A stretch of DNA of 64,000 nt from Blastopirellula marina DSM 3645 (GCF_000153105.1 NZ_CH672376.1:2333120-2397119); one strand, 5' to 3'; positions 39,975 to 48,898 are shown, counted from the first letter of the stretch. The notes: generated by a model from the letters alone, not told the origin. Numbers and translations: made by a program.

Positions 39975-40645
39975 AGCGGTGGACAATCGGCGAGTATCGT
40001 AGAAAGTTCGGAGCGCAGTTGTCGCAAATCGCGATCGGCGTCGTCATGCGCCAAATCGGCTTGCAGGCGTTGCAAGTCATCCCAGGTATCGACATCGTAC
40101 CAAGTTGGCGTCTGCAGAGGTCGCAGACCCAGCGCGTGACAGCGAGCCAATGTCTGAGAGAGGACGTCGGAGGTGCTCCAAGAGATATCGGTAAACAGCT
40201 CCGCACAGGGAGAATTCAACCCGATGGCGCAATATCCGCCATCTTCGGCGGGGGTCAGCACCACGTCACATTCTTCCAGTTGGCGGAACGCATGCTGCAG
40301 GTAACCGGTCGGCAGATTGGGACTATCGGACCCGATTAACAGGGCCTTTGTCGCTCCGTCGGTGATCGCGGTCGTAAAAAAGTGGGAGATTCGGTTTCCC
40401 AACGAACCGGACGACTGCGACTGCAACCGCCAAGCGTCGCCGACCATGGCCGCAAACGATTGTTCTGCGTCAGCGGGGGCATAGGCGAGAACGCGGCGGT
40501 CGCCAAGCGATTGAAATCGTGTTACCGCCGTGCGCACAAACTGATAATGCACCGCGGCTGCGGCAGGCAATCCGATTGTAGCGCCAAGGCGGGTTTTTAC
40601 TTCGCCGGTGCGCCAGTGCTTGGCGAACATTCCGAGAACTTCCAT
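39971..40645 (-). CDS. TIGR04282/DUF2064-family glycosyltransferase-like protein
   Basis: A 224-residue cytoplasmic protein of the DUF2064 family, related to the nucleotide-diphospho-sugar transferase fold and often named for arsenosugar biosynthesis. The N-terminal FAKHWRTGEVKTRLG, the metal-binding GSDSPNLP and TPAEDGGYCAIGL are the family signatures. The catalytic role is not secured; related enzymes transfer nucleotidyl groups. The stop overlaps the thiO start (GTGA) and the glutaredoxin-like gene stops 3 bases upstream, so the three form one operon. No arsenic gene lies nearby, so the arsenosugar role is not assigned here. Confidence 0.85.
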   Translation of the reverse strand: MEVLGMFAKHWRTGEVKTRLGATIGLPAAAAVHYQFVRTAVTRFQSLGDRRVLAYAPADAEQSFAAMVGDAWRLQSQSSGSLGNRISHFFTTAITDGATKALLIGSDSPNLPTGYLQHAFRQLEECDVVLTPAEDGGYCAIGLNSPCAELFTDISWSTSDVLSQTLARCHALGLRPLQTPTWYDVDTWDDLQRLQADLAHDDADRDLRQLRSELSTILADCPPL

Positions 40646-40648
40646 CGC

Positions 40649-40888
40649 TTACGCTTCGACCGCCGCTAGTAGTCGACGAAGCAGCATTTCGTGGACTCGT
40701 CCGCGAAACCGGACCTTGCCGTCGATTTCGACAACGGGGATACAGCACCCGTACTTTTGGGTGAGTTCTGGAGAGTCATCAATGTTGACCAGCTCGGGAG
40801 CGATGCCATGTCGGATCAAAATTTGTTCGGCGTCTTCGCACAAATGACAACCAGGACGTGTATACAATCGAGTGTGGTGAGAAGTCAT
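40649..40888 (-). CDS. Glutaredoxin-like small redox protein
   Basis: A 79-residue thioredoxin-fold protein with active site CHLC in LYTRPGCHLCEDAEQIL, the usual glutaredoxin/DUF836 position, and the cis-proline region CCIPVVEIDGK. It likely handles disulfides or glutathione-like mixed disulfides in the cytosol. ATG 40888 is chosen; a GTG at 40900 would add 4 residues. It leads the operon with the DUF2064 protein and thiO. Confidence 0.85.
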   Translation of the reverse strand: MTSHHTRLYTRPGCHLCEDAEQILIRHGIAPELVNIDDSPELTQKYGCCIPVVEIDGKVRFRGRVHEMLLRRLLAAVEA

Positions 40889-41106
40889 GATTCGCTTCAC
40901 AGAGTGAAGGTGTGTTAAGATTTCGATAAGTTGCGAAGGTTAACCTTCTTTTACTCCCCAATTTGAACACGAAACTGCGGATAGGCAAACAACCAACCGA
41001 TTTTGCTCATGTTAAGCCGAAACGCATTTATTTATACTGCGTACGGCAAGCAACAGGCGTTCTGCTAGTACAAGCAGCGTCCGGTCACGGTTAATTTGGG
41101 CTCTCA

Positions 41107-42804
41107 ATGAGTAACGTCACTTCCGAAAGATTTATTGAACTTGCTGGGCGATCGCAGCTGATTCACCCTACGCAATTTGAAAGCGCCGTGGCCGAATTGC
41201 GCGCCGAGAACGGTGGTGCGCTGCCGGAAGATGTCGAGAAAGTCGCCGATTTCTTTGTCGCCAAGAACTACATCACCACTTGGCATCGCGAAAAGATCCT
41301 GCAGGGCAAATACAAGGGATTTTTCCTTTCCAAATATAAGCTGCTCGGTCATTTAGGGACCGGCGGCATGAGCAGCGTCTACCTGGGCGAACATACCGTG
41401 ATGCAGCGGAAGGTCGCGATCAAAGTGCTGCCGCGCAACCGGGTGAAGGACTCTTCCTACCTCGGACGCTTCCATTTAGAAGCTCAAGCGGCCGCTCAAC
41501 TGGACCATCCGAACATCGTGCGCGCCTTCGATGTCGACAACGAAGGGGACACCCATTACATCGTGATGGAGTATGTTCCAGGCTGCGATTTGCAGATTTT
41601 GGTCCGAGAAAAGGGCCCGCTCGAAATCGAAACGGCGGCGGAATATGTCGCCCAAGCGGCTGAAGCGCTAGAGCACGCCCATCAGAGGGGGCTGATCCAT
41701 CGTGATATTAAACCGGCGAACTTGCTGCTTGACACCAGCGGCGTGGTCAAAGTGCTCGACATGGGGTTGGCCCGCTTCACGCGCGATGATGCGACCTCGC
41801 TAACGCTGGCCAATCAAGAGAGCGTGCTGGGAACGGCGGACTACCTGTCTCCTGAGCAAGCGGTTAACAGCCACAAAGTGGACGGACGCGCCGATCTTTA
41901 TAGTCTTGGCTGTTCGCTCTATTTCCTGCTGGCCGGGCACCCTCCGTTCCCCGAAGGCAGTCTGGCCCAGCGGATCGCGAAGCATCAAACGATCGCACCC
42001 GAAAAAATTCGGAAGGTGCGGCCGAATTGTCCTGCTTCGCTGGCGAAGATCTGCGAAAAGCTGATGATGAAAAAGCCGGAGCAGCGGTATCAGTCAGCCA
42101 AAGAAGTGGGCGAAGTCCTTCGCAACTGGCTTCAACAGCGCAGCGCCGGCGGCGAAGAAGAGTTGACCGCCGTCGCCGAAGAAATGGAGCTTCGCCAGGT
42201 TCGGAGAGAAGAAGGAAAATCGAGCGTTATTACGCCTCCTTCGATGCCGCGGGTCGCTGAATTGTTAGAGGACGGGGGTGAGAGCAACTCCGGAATTTTG
42301 AACTCAGAGACGGTTCGTGGGCAGCGGATTGAGACCGATGCAGGACTTTCCGGCGCCGGTAGAAGTAAGGCCTTGCCGGTCGCTCGCCCTTTGGACGACG
42401 ATTTGATTTCGTCGATGTCCGATCCCGGCGCTAGTGGCGTGTTGGATATTGCCTTTACGGATCCATTGACTTCCGCCGGCGATAACACCGGTAGTCGAAC
42501 TTTGATTTCTCGCGAAGCGCTGCAGCTTCGCATGCAGCAGAAAGAAGCGGAACGGGAGAAAAAGAAAACCCGTCATACCGGTCAAAGCAAAGGGGGCGTC
42601 AGCTTCAACTTTGCAGGCATCCCGGCATTTATTTGGATTGCGATCGGGCTCTTGTTCTTACTGATCGGCGTACTGCTTGTGATGGTGGCGAAAAAGAGCC
42701 AAGACGAGACGAAGCCGCAAGAGACGCGCAAATCTGGTTTCGAGGCCTCCAGTCTTGAAGCTCCCTGCGTGCCGAGCTGCCTCCCCGAGAAGGGCGTTGC
42801 ATAG
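41107..42804 (+). CDS. Ser/Thr protein kinase with C-terminal membrane anchor
   Basis: A 565-residue kinase. An N-terminal ~75-residue region precedes the Hanks kinase domain (about 78-340): GHLGTGGMSSVYLGE, VAIKVLPRN, LIHRDIKPANLLLD, and VLDMGLARF replacing DFG. A long linker (about 345-490) of Ser/Gly/Glu follows. A single transmembrane helix, FIWIAIGLLFLLIGVLLVMVA, lies at about 506-526 with a short tail. It is therefore a receptor-like kinase with almost no outer domain. It is not in an operon; the upstream gap 40901-41106 is non-coding and presumably holds its promoter. Confidence 0.88.
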   Translation: MSNVTSERFIELAGRSQLIHPTQFESAVAELRAENGGALPEDVEKVADFFVAKNYITTWHREKILQGKYKGFFLSKYKLLGHLGTGGMSSVYLGEHTVMQRKVAIKVLPRNRVKDSSYLGRFHLEAQAAAQLDHPNIVRAFDVDNEGDTHYIVMEYVPGCDLQILVREKGPLEIETAAEYVAQAAEALEHAHQRGLIHRDIKPANLLLDTSGVVKVLDMGLARFTRDDATSLTLANQESVLGTADYLSPEQAVNSHKVDGRADLYSLGCSLYFLLAGHPPFPEGSLAQRIAKHQTIAPEKIRKVRPNCPASLAKICEKLMMKKPEQRYQSAKEVGEVLRNWLQQRSAGGEEELTAVAEEMELRQVRREEGKSSVITPPSMPRVAELLEDGGESNSGILNSETVRGQRIETDAGLSGAGRSKALPVARPLDDDLISSMSDPGASGVLDIAFTDPLTSAGDNTGSRTLISREALQLRMQQKEAEREKKKTRHTGQSKGGVSFNFAGIPAFIWIAIGLLFLLIGVLLVMVAKKSQDETKPQETRKSGFEASSLEAPCVPSCLPEKGVA

Positions 42805-43084
42805 CTCTTGTGGGTGGTTTTGGCGACTCGTCTTCGGACGATTCGCATTCTTCGGGCCGGCGATTCTTGCTGTCCTGTTCGATGCAAGGTGTTGTGTGGC
42901 AGTGACTTGCGCATATTGCTTGAAATCGTGGTCGCTGTCCACGTACCATAGGTGAGTCGAACCGCAGGGACGCTAACGACCAAGTCGGCGTCGCCGCGAT
43001 CCATCCAAGATCGAGCACGCCACGCGAACCCATTTTCGTTCGTCGAGTTCTCTGCGGACGTTTTTAGATTGAAAAGTCAGACGC

Positions 43085-43792
43085 ATGGCGCGATCCAACC
43101 ACAAGATGATTCGAGCGAAGGCGAAGCGTGTCGCGATCCCGCGCGACTTTCGTACCGTCGGTCAACTTGGTAAGCGCGGACGCGGCGAAGTGGGGCGTTC
43201 CAACGAGACGGGATTCTTCTCTCCGCCGGAAGATTGGCACGAGCCGCAAGGCGATACCGGCGCTGGATATCGCGTCGTGACGCAAGATCCCGGCGAAGGT
43301 TTCGTGCACGTCGTGACCGAACAAGATATTCGTGAGCGACTCGCTCAACTGCCGGCGTGGATGATTCAACCGCTAGAAGTCGTTCAGCTAAGTCGCTTGA
43401 CTCGTAAGAAGTTAAGCTTCCCTTGCTACGGCATGCAGTGGGGATCGGCGCTCTATTTGTATCCGATGGATGAGGCGCTGGTCGAGTATTTCTTCACCCC
43501 GCCCCGCCCTGCTCAGGTGGTGGAAGCCAAGATGTACGGCGCAACCTGGGAAGAAGAGGGCGAATCGGAATGGCGGCTGAATTGGACGAAGGACGCAATT
43601 CGCGATTTCTACCTGAACAACGTCCTGATTCACGAACTGGGGCACCTGCTCGACAACCGCAATACCAGCTATGTCGACCGTGAGCGTTACGCAGAGTGGT
43701 TCGCCATCGAGTATGGCTATCGACCGACGCGTCGCGAATCGCTCGCGGCGCAAGCGGCGAAAAAGGTTGTACGACGCCATCATTCGAGCTGA
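43085..43792 (+). CDS. HELGH metalloprotease-like hypothetical protein
   Basis: A 235-residue protein with no signal peptide. The zinc-binding HExxH motif is VLIHELGHLLDN at about residues 179-190. A glutamate in RYAEWFAIEYGY, about 20 residues downstream, fits a gluzincin-type third ligand. The region before the motif is rich in aromatic residues and lacks a recognised domain. It may be a cytosolic or surface-bound zinc peptidase, but no substrate can be named. No clear operon partner is present; the gap 42805-43084 upstream shows no gene. Confidence 0.72.
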   Translation: MARSNHKMIRAKAKRVAIPRDFRTVGQLGKRGRGEVGRSNETGFFSPPEDWHEPQGDTGAGYRVVTQDPGEGFVHVVTEQDIRERLAQLPAWMIQPLEVVQLSRLTRKKLSFPCYGMQWGSALYLYPMDEALVEYFFTPPRPAQVVEAKMYGATWEEEGESEWRLNWTKDAIRDFYLNNVLIHELGHLLDNRNTSYVDRERYAEWFAIEYGYRPTRRESLAAQAAKKVVRRHHSS

Positions 43793-43958
43793 TGCGGCCG
43801 GTTTTTGCGAATTGCGATCGCCTATACCGTAATATCTAGGTACAAAGTGGGCGATTTCTGAGTACAACAGGAGCCTAGGTTCGCTTCGGAGAAGTCCGCT
43901 CCCATAGCGAGGCGTCCTATCCATTCGACTAGTCAAGACTGCTGCATAAGGGGCCAAG
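43793..43958. other. Structured leader before the cytochrome gene
   Basis: TCGCT (43881-43885) pairs with AGCGA (43906-43910), and GGAG (43888-43891) with CTCC (43899-43902) inside it, forming a two-part hairpin about 50-75 bases before the cytochrome start. No gene is present. On the minus strand 43909-43934 resembles a tRNA D-arm, but no cloverleaf could be completed. Confidence 0.4.
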
Positions 43959-45860
43959 ATGAGAGCCTTTCACCTGTTGGCGAGATTCGCGGCCTGTGCC
44001 GCCCTGTTGACGTTGCTGCTTCCCGCTGGGGGGGCCGATGCGGCGCCGACCGATGAGCAGCGGGGCGAAGTTCGCGATCTGAAAGTCGAGGTCCGCAAGG
44101 CTTCGAACTATCTCAAGCAGGGCAAAGTTGCTGAATCAACGCAGACGGTCAAGCTGATCATCGAGCGTTTGCAGCGACTCGAAGGCGTCGATCCGGAACT
44201 GCAAGAATCGGTCGATCAACTCTTCGGCTCGCTCGCGCCAGCTCATGCGTTTCTCGAGTTGGAAGGAGTGACGCTACCGCGAATGCGCAACGCGGCGGTC
44301 GCCGAGCCGACGATGATGACGCCTGCACCGGGGGCTCCGGCGCCTACGCCCAGTGCGTTGCCGACGATGTTTCCGGCGGCGAATCTCAGCTTTACCAAAC
44401 ATATCGCGCCGATCCTGGTCGCGCGGTGCGGCAATTGTCACGTGAATCAGGCCCGCGGCGGATTTAGCTCTTCCAGCTATGACGTCTTAATCAAAGGACC
44501 GGCCGAAGGGGTCGTGATCTTCCCCGGACAGGATGGAGGCCGCCTGGTCGAAGTGATTGAATCGGGCGACATGCCCCGCGGCGGCCAAAAGGTGGCCCCC
44601 AATGAACTTGCCGCATTGAAGGTCTGGATCAAAGAGGGCGCCAAGTTTGACGGCGCCGATCCGAAAGCGAATTTGTCGACGCTCGCTCCCGGCGCCGCTC
44701 CGACGCCGATGACGCGATTGGAAGTGTCTAGCGCCAGCGGCAACGAGAAGGTTAGCTTTGGCCGCGATATCGCGCCGGTGTTAGTCGCGCGTTGCGTCAG
44801 CTGTCACGATCAGCGCAACCCTCCCGGCAACTTTAGTCTGGCCAGCTTTCAAAGGCTGCTGCGCGGCGGCGACAGCGGCGCTCCGGTCACGCCTGGCAAG
44901 CCGAACGAAAGCTTGATGATTCAACTCTTCAAAGCGCCGGCGCCAGATCGCATGCCGCGCAATGGTCCTCCGCTCACCGATCAGCAGATCAAGAACTTTG
45001 AAACTTGGATCGCGGAAGGCGCCAAGTTTGACGGGGACGCACCGGACTCGTCGATGCAGCGCGTCGCGGCCTATTCGTTCGCCAAGAATGCGACGCATGA
45101 CGAACTTGCAAAAGCTCGCGAAGCGACCAGCCTGGCGAAAAAGCAGCTTGGGCTGCCCGGCGTCGCGATGACGACTTCCGATCGCAAAGACGTCTACGTC
45201 ATGGGGACTTTGGGGCAGGAAGCGAATGACGAGTTCGCCGATCAGGCCGAGAAAGCGGCTGACGACGTCCGCCGCATGTTGAAGGCTCCCGCCGACACGC
45301 CGTTGGTCAAAGGTCGCGTCACGCTGTTTCTGGTCAAAGCAAAATACGACTACAACGAATTCAGCAAGATGGTGGAGCGTCGGGACGTTCCTCCCACTTG
45401 GCAGGGACATTATTGGTACGACGTGACCGACGCCTACGGCGTGGTGCAGTTGCCGGTGAACGACGCGTACGACCTGGATGCGATGTTCGCGCAGGTCATC
45501 GCCAGCAACTATGTCGCTAGTCTCAATACGCCTGATTGGTTCTCGGACGGCGTCGGGCGCGTTGTCGCTTCCCGGGTCGCCGGCAAAGATCCTCGCGTCG
45601 TCGCTTGGACCAACGAACTGCCGTCGGCGGTGGGAGCGATGAAAAAAGCGGACGACTTTGTTTACATGCGTTTGGCGCCGGACAAAAATGGCGCCGTCAG
45701 CTTTGCGTTTCTGAAAACGCTGATGGGACGGAGCGCTCAGTTTGACGCGCTGATGATGGCGCTGCGAAAGGAGATGCCGTTCGATCAAGCCTTCGCCGGC
45801 GCTTACGGAAAGCCTCCGGCCGAGATCGCGAAAGCCTGGATCGCTTCGGGCGGTCGCTAG
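43959..45860 (+). CDS. Planctomycete-type di-heme cytochrome c with peptidase-like C-terminus
   Basis: A 633-residue exported protein. A hydrophobic signal ends near GGADAAP. A ~100-residue helical region follows. Two similar Planctomycete cytochrome C-type domains come next: IAPILVARCGNCHVNQ and IAPVLVARCVSCHDQR, each with a GDMPRGG- or DRMPRNG-like Met motif that could be the second heme ligand, and each ending in KVWIKEGAKFDGAD or FETWIAEGAKFDGD. From about 370 a DUF1570/peptidase MA-like domain is visible, but its HExxH zinc motif is missing (VIASNYVASLN at that point). It probably acts in electron transfer or a structural role in the periplasm. Confidence 0.8.
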   Translation: MRAFHLLARFAACAALLTLLLPAGGADAAPTDEQRGEVRDLKVEVRKASNYLKQGKVAESTQTVKLIIERLQRLEGVDPELQESVDQLFGSLAPAHAFLELEGVTLPRMRNAAVAEPTMMTPAPGAPAPTPSALPTMFPAANLSFTKHIAPILVARCGNCHVNQARGGFSSSSYDVLIKGPAEGVVIFPGQDGGRLVEVIESGDMPRGGQKVAPNELAALKVWIKEGAKFDGADPKANLSTLAPGAAPTPMTRLEVSSASGNEKVSFGRDIAPVLVARCVSCHDQRNPPGNFSLASFQRLLRGGDSGAPVTPGKPNESLMIQLFKAPAPDRMPRNGPPLTDQQIKNFETWIAEGAKFDGDAPDSSMQRVAAYSFAKNATHDELAKAREATSLAKKQLGLPGVAMTTSDRKDVYVMGTLGQEANDEFADQAEKAADDVRRMLKAPADTPLVKGRVTLFLVKAKYDYNEFSKMVERRDVPPTWQGHYWYDVTDAYGVVQLPVNDAYDLDAMFAQVIASNYVASLNTPDWFSDGVGRVVASRVAGKDPRVVAWTNELPSAVGAMKKADDFVYMRLAPDKNGAVSFAFLKTLMGRSAQFDALMMALRKEMPFDQAFAGAYGKPPAEIAKAWIASGGR

Positions 45861-45879
45861 GCGAAGACCAATCTGGCCC

Positions 45880-45913
45880 AAGATCAAGTCGCGTTAAGCG
45901 GCGGCTTGATCTT
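45880..45913. terminator. Hairpin between convergent cytochrome and GT2 genes
   Basis: AAGATCAAG (45880-45888) and CTTGATCTT (45905-45913) are perfect 9-bp arms with a 16-base loop. The hairpin spans the gap between the two convergent genes and overlaps the last codons of the GT2 gene. There is no long T-run, so it would be a terminator only in the wider sense. Confidence 0.55.
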
Positions 45914-46769
45914 CTTGGCGCGAAGGGCCGGTAAGTTGCGACGTGGGCGATGTTTTCGGGATCGCGAAGAGATCGTCGGCAACGGGCTGCTCGGCTTCGC
46001 TTGGTTGTTGAAAGCGAAGTTTCCAGCGCGACGACAGGAAATATTCGCGATAGATCAGCGCCAGATCGCCGATCGCCAACAGAAAGTGGCGCGGCTTTAA
46101 TTTAGAGCCGGGTATTTCTCGCCATGACTCAAGCGGCAATTCGTAGATCGCCTGGCGCGCGGTGGTCGAATCACTCGCGATTCGCAGACGAGCAAAGACC
46201 TCAACATCAAAGATCCAGCGTGACAGAAACGGGGTCGCGAACAGAAACCGCGCCAGTCGGCTGTTGCGGATCAATTTCGCGCCGCATTGCGTGTCGGTGA
46301 TTGACATGCCGAGCAGCGCCGAAGCGACCCTCGCGAAGCCGCGACCAATCAACCGTCGAAACGGTTTGCGCTGAATCACGTGACCGGCTAACGGCAAGCG
46401 TACGCCGATCGCCATTTGAATGTGCGGATTCTCTGTCAGCGCCGTTTGCAGGCGACCGCATTCCTTGAGCGGCGTCGCCAGGTCGGCGTCGAGAAAACCG
46501 ATGAATTCGGCGCCCTGGTCGATGGCCTGCAACATCCCGATTCGCACCGCTTCGGCTTTCCCCTGGTTTCGCGGCAGGTCGACGGCGGCGAACTGTTGGG
46601 GCCGCCGCTTGGCGAACTGGTGCAAGATTTCGCTGGTCGCATCGGTGCTGCCGTCGTTCACCAACAGAAAGTGAATCTCTTGGTTGGCGGCGGCGAATGC
46701 GTCGAACGCCGCGAGATCGATGCGATCCGCTTCGTTGTAGCACGGGATGACAAACAGGGATTTCGGCAC
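45894..46769 (-). CDS. GT2-family dolichyl-phosphate-type glycosyltransferase
   Basis: About 291 residues. VPKSLFVIPCYNEADRIDL opens the GT-A fold, LLVNDGSTDATSEIL holds the nucleotide-sugar motif and FIGFLDADLATPL the DxD motif. This is the dolichyl-phosphate mannose/glucose synthase-like subfamily of GT2. A hydrophobic patch (HVIQRKPFRRLIGRGFARVAS) hints at membrane association. GTG 46769 is chosen: it starts 23 bases after the stop of the GT39 gene, with GGGAG upstream, whereas the longer frame to 46904 would overlap that gene. It probably makes polyprenyl-phosphate sugar for the adjacent GT39 enzyme. Confidence 0.85.
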   Translation of the reverse strand: MPKSLFVIPCYNEADRIDLAAFDAFAAANQEIHFLLVNDGSTDATSEILHQFAKRRPQQFAAVDLPRNQGKAEAVRIGMLQAIDQGAEFIGFLDADLATPLKECGRLQTALTENPHIQMAIGVRLPLAGHVIQRKPFRRLIGRGFARVASALLGMSITDTQCGAKLIRNSRLARFLFATPFLSRWIFDVEVFARLRIASDSTTARQAIYELPLESWREIPGSKLKPRHFLLAIGDLALIYREYFLSSRWKLRFQQPSEAEQPVADDLFAIPKTSPTSQLTGPSRQEDQAAA

Positions 46770-46792
46770 GCGTAGCGGCTCCCGAGGGAGGT

Positions 46793-48337
46793 CTAGTGTT
46801 CGTGTTGAGCAGGCGTCGGCAATTCGGCGGTGCGAATCGGCGTTAGCGGTTGAACGACGGCCATACCGACTCGCAGCGGCGGTCGCTGTTGATTCTTGGT
46901 CCAAGCGAATTCCAGCGGCTGCAAGATCTCGGCATGGGGATAAATTGCTTTGATTTGCGTCTCGTAGTCTTCATCGGCGGTCGCGGTTTCCCAGACGATG
47001 ATCCCCCCTTCGGTTCGCCAAGCGTCTTGTTCGGTCCAGGCCGGCAGATCGTGATCTTGTTCGGCCGAAATCGAGGGACGAGCAGGATGATAGACGTTGA
47101 TATTCGCGGCGAGCCACCAATCGCCTCCCAGGTTTTCGAGCGGCTGCTCACTGCGATCATTCCAAATTTCTTCGACCTGGGACGCGAGCTGCTCACCGGG
47201 ATAGTCGACGCGCAAAGGGGCGGTGACCAAGCCGTCGCCGACTAGGTTTCGCATGCCTAAGCCAGCGGCGAAGATGAATCCGGCGATCGCCGATGCGTAA
47301 ATCGTCCGGCGAATCAAAGCAGGATCAGAGCGAACCTCGAGCCAAGCGAATAACAGCACGCCGAGAAACGTGAACATCGACGCGCCCCACATGCTGCGCA
47401 GGTGCGCTCCGGTAATCAACGAGTAAGCGAGCGCCAGTCCGAGCGGGCCAAGCACCATGCAAGCGAGATACGTGCGCGTAAATTGCGTCGCCGAATCGAC
47501 GGATTTAATTCGCCATCGCCAACCAAGCAAAATCGTCGCCAGAATCAAGGTAACGGCGATAGCGCCAAGTTGGGCTCCCAGAAATTCGAATGGATGCTCC
47601 AAATGCGATAGCCAAGTAGGAGACTTCGAGGATCGCGAAGTGATGTAGCGCAGCGTCGTGAAATCGTTGGTCACCAACCACCACAGATGCGGCGCCGCGA
47701 GGAGCAGCGATACGCCGGTCAGAACATAGGGCCCAGGAGTTCGCCAGCAAGCGCGGGCTCGCGGATGCAGGAACGAAAACAGCAGCATCGCCGCTAACAG
47801 GAGCGCTGCGTCATACTTGGATAGAATCGCCGCCGCGAGAAAAACGCCGGCGGCGCCCCAATCGACGATGCGATTTCGGGCGATTCCATAGTACGCAAAG
47901 AGGATAAACATGGCCCAGCAAACCTTGGCCATGATGTTGTTGTTAAACTCCGGCGTCGTGCAGTTGTAGTAGACGCTTCCTTCCAGAACGACGACCGCCG
48001 CGATCGCCAAGCTCGGCGAAAGGGTCTCGCGTCCCAATCTCCACGCCGCCCAGAAGCAGCCGACAATGCAGACTTGGCTCAGCAAATAAGTCGACCAGAC
48101 CGGCCCGCCGGGAAGGTACGTCGCCGCTTCGGCCGCCCAAGCCGGCAACGGAGGATGCTTGGGATAACCCCACTGCCACTCATGTCCCCAATTGAGCATT
48201 TCGACATTGTCGAGCGGGCCGTTCGCCTGCGTGAAAAAGGGAACGGCGGTCCAGAGGAGCAAGTGCCCCACGGCGAAGATCCAAAACCAGCGCGTGGTTG
48301 GATCCGATTGATTCGGCGTTTCGGGAGCGTTTGTCAC
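46793..48337 (-). CDS. GT39-type membrane glycosyltransferase (second)
   Basis: A 514-residue multi-pass membrane protein starting at GTG 48337. The catalytic loop is less canonical than in the 31.6-kb protein, but NVEMLNWGHEWQWGYPKHPPLPAW matches the PMT/GT39 (ArnT-like) N-terminal loop with its acidic residue. About ten membrane helices are followed by a C-terminal periplasmic domain. It should use a polyprenyl-phosphate sugar on the outer leaflet of the inner membrane. The next gene, GT2, follows after 23 bases and could provide that donor, a common two-gene arrangement. A structured 133-bp element lies just upstream. Confidence 0.82.
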   Translation of the reverse strand: MTNAPETPNQSDPTTRWFWIFAVGHLLLWTAVPFFTQANGPLDNVEMLNWGHEWQWGYPKHPPLPAWAAEAATYLPGGPVWSTYLLSQVCIVGCFWAAWRLGRETLSPSLAIAAVVVLEGSVYYNCTTPEFNNNIMAKVCWAMFILFAYYGIARNRIVDWGAAGVFLAAAILSKYDAALLLAAMLLFSFLHPRARACWRTPGPYVLTGVSLLLAAPHLWWLVTNDFTTLRYITSRSSKSPTWLSHLEHPFEFLGAQLGAIAVTLILATILLGWRWRIKSVDSATQFTRTYLACMVLGPLGLALAYSLITGAHLRSMWGASMFTFLGVLLFAWLEVRSDPALIRRTIYASAIAGFIFAAGLGMRNLVGDGLVTAPLRVDYPGEQLASQVEEIWNDRSEQPLENLGGDWWLAANINVYHPARPSISAEQDHDLPAWTEQDAWRTEGGIIVWETATADEDYETQIKAIYPHAEILQPLEFAWTKNQQRPPLRVGMAVVQPLTPIRTAELPTPAQHEH

Positions 48338-48358
48338 ATCAAACCAAAGATCAAAGTA

Positions 48359-48491
48359 GCTACAGCCCCCAAAAGGGAGCGATGTTTTGTAGCGCTAACT
48401 TGTAGAACGAAAGCGCAGAAAACGCTAGATCAGTTTGACTGCATGCTAGCAGGGGAAGGGTTTGCTAGCGACCGAGATTGGGGGCTATAGC
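48359..48491. repeat. 133-bp element with 14-bp terminal inverted repeats
   Basis: Arms at 48359-48372 and 48478-48491 (GCTACAGCCCCCAA / TTGGGGGCTATAGC) match at 13 of 14 pairs. Inside are GCGC/GCGC pairs and two GCTAGC copies that can pair with each other. It fills the gap between the zinc-ribbon membrane protein gene and the GT39 gene, both on the minus strand, and its right arm covers the former's stop codon. It may be a MITE-like element, a terminator or a leader RNA. Confidence 0.6.
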
Positions 48492-48820
48492 CAGTTTCTC
48501 CAGCCTGGGAGAAAGTACCAGGCCGCCGCGGCCGTCGCTAAGCCGACCAGCAGGATGCTGGCGATTTGGTAGAGAATGATATTGATCAGATTGCTCGTTC
48601 CGCGGCGGACGTTGAAGCCGCGATCACAACGCCGACAGACCGCATGCGTTAACAGCCAGGGACCGATGTAGCCGCCCCAGTGCGTGAAGTAAGGGCGAAC
48701 AAAATCGGCTGCTCCGCAGTACGGACAGACGCCGGGGCCGCGAACCGCATAATCGGCGGGCGCAGCGGCCGGCGATTGAAACGGGTTTTCGGTCGAATTG
48801 TCGGGTGAATTGCGACTCAT
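48485..48820 (-). CDS. Zinc-ribbon small membrane protein with NPFQSP motif
   Basis: A 111-residue protein. The N-terminus has ENPFQSPAAAPAD, a motif common in small planctomycete membrane proteins. CPYCGAAD and, ~35 residues later, CRRCDRG form a four-cysteine zinc ribbon. A hydrophobic helix, IILYQIASILLVGLATAAAAWYF, lies at the C-terminus. ATG 48820 is taken because the residues in the longer frame to 48892 do not look protein-like and overlap the terminator. Its function is unknown; the terminal inverted repeat covers its last codons. Confidence 0.75.
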   Translation of the reverse strand: MSRNSPDNSTENPFQSPAAAPADYAVRGPGVCPYCGAADFVRPYFTHWGGYIGPWLLTHAVCRRCDRGFNVRRGTSNLINIILYQIASILLVGLATAAAAWYFLPGWRNWL

Positions 48821-48847
48821 GCATGCTGGCCAAGCGACGGCAAAAAG

Positions 48848-48873
48848 AAAACGGCCCGCGAGGGGGCCGTTTT
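48848..48873. terminator. Bidirectional hairpin terminator
   Basis: AACGGCCC (48850-48857) pairs with GGGCCGTT (48864-48871), with A/T pairs extending the stem to 48848 and 48873. T-runs follow on both strands (TTTTTGTTTTT on plus, TTTTCTTTTT on minus). Read on the minus strand it ends the His-rich lipoprotein gene that stops at 48899, about 25 bases earlier. Confidence 0.88.
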
Positions 48874-48898
48874 TGTTTTTGCTGCGGATCACGCTGTC

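Noticed and set aside
43909-43934. tRNA gene (Arg-like D-arm on the minus strand)
   Set aside because: The anticodon and T-arm stems cannot be paired and the acceptor ends do not match; it is at most a relic.
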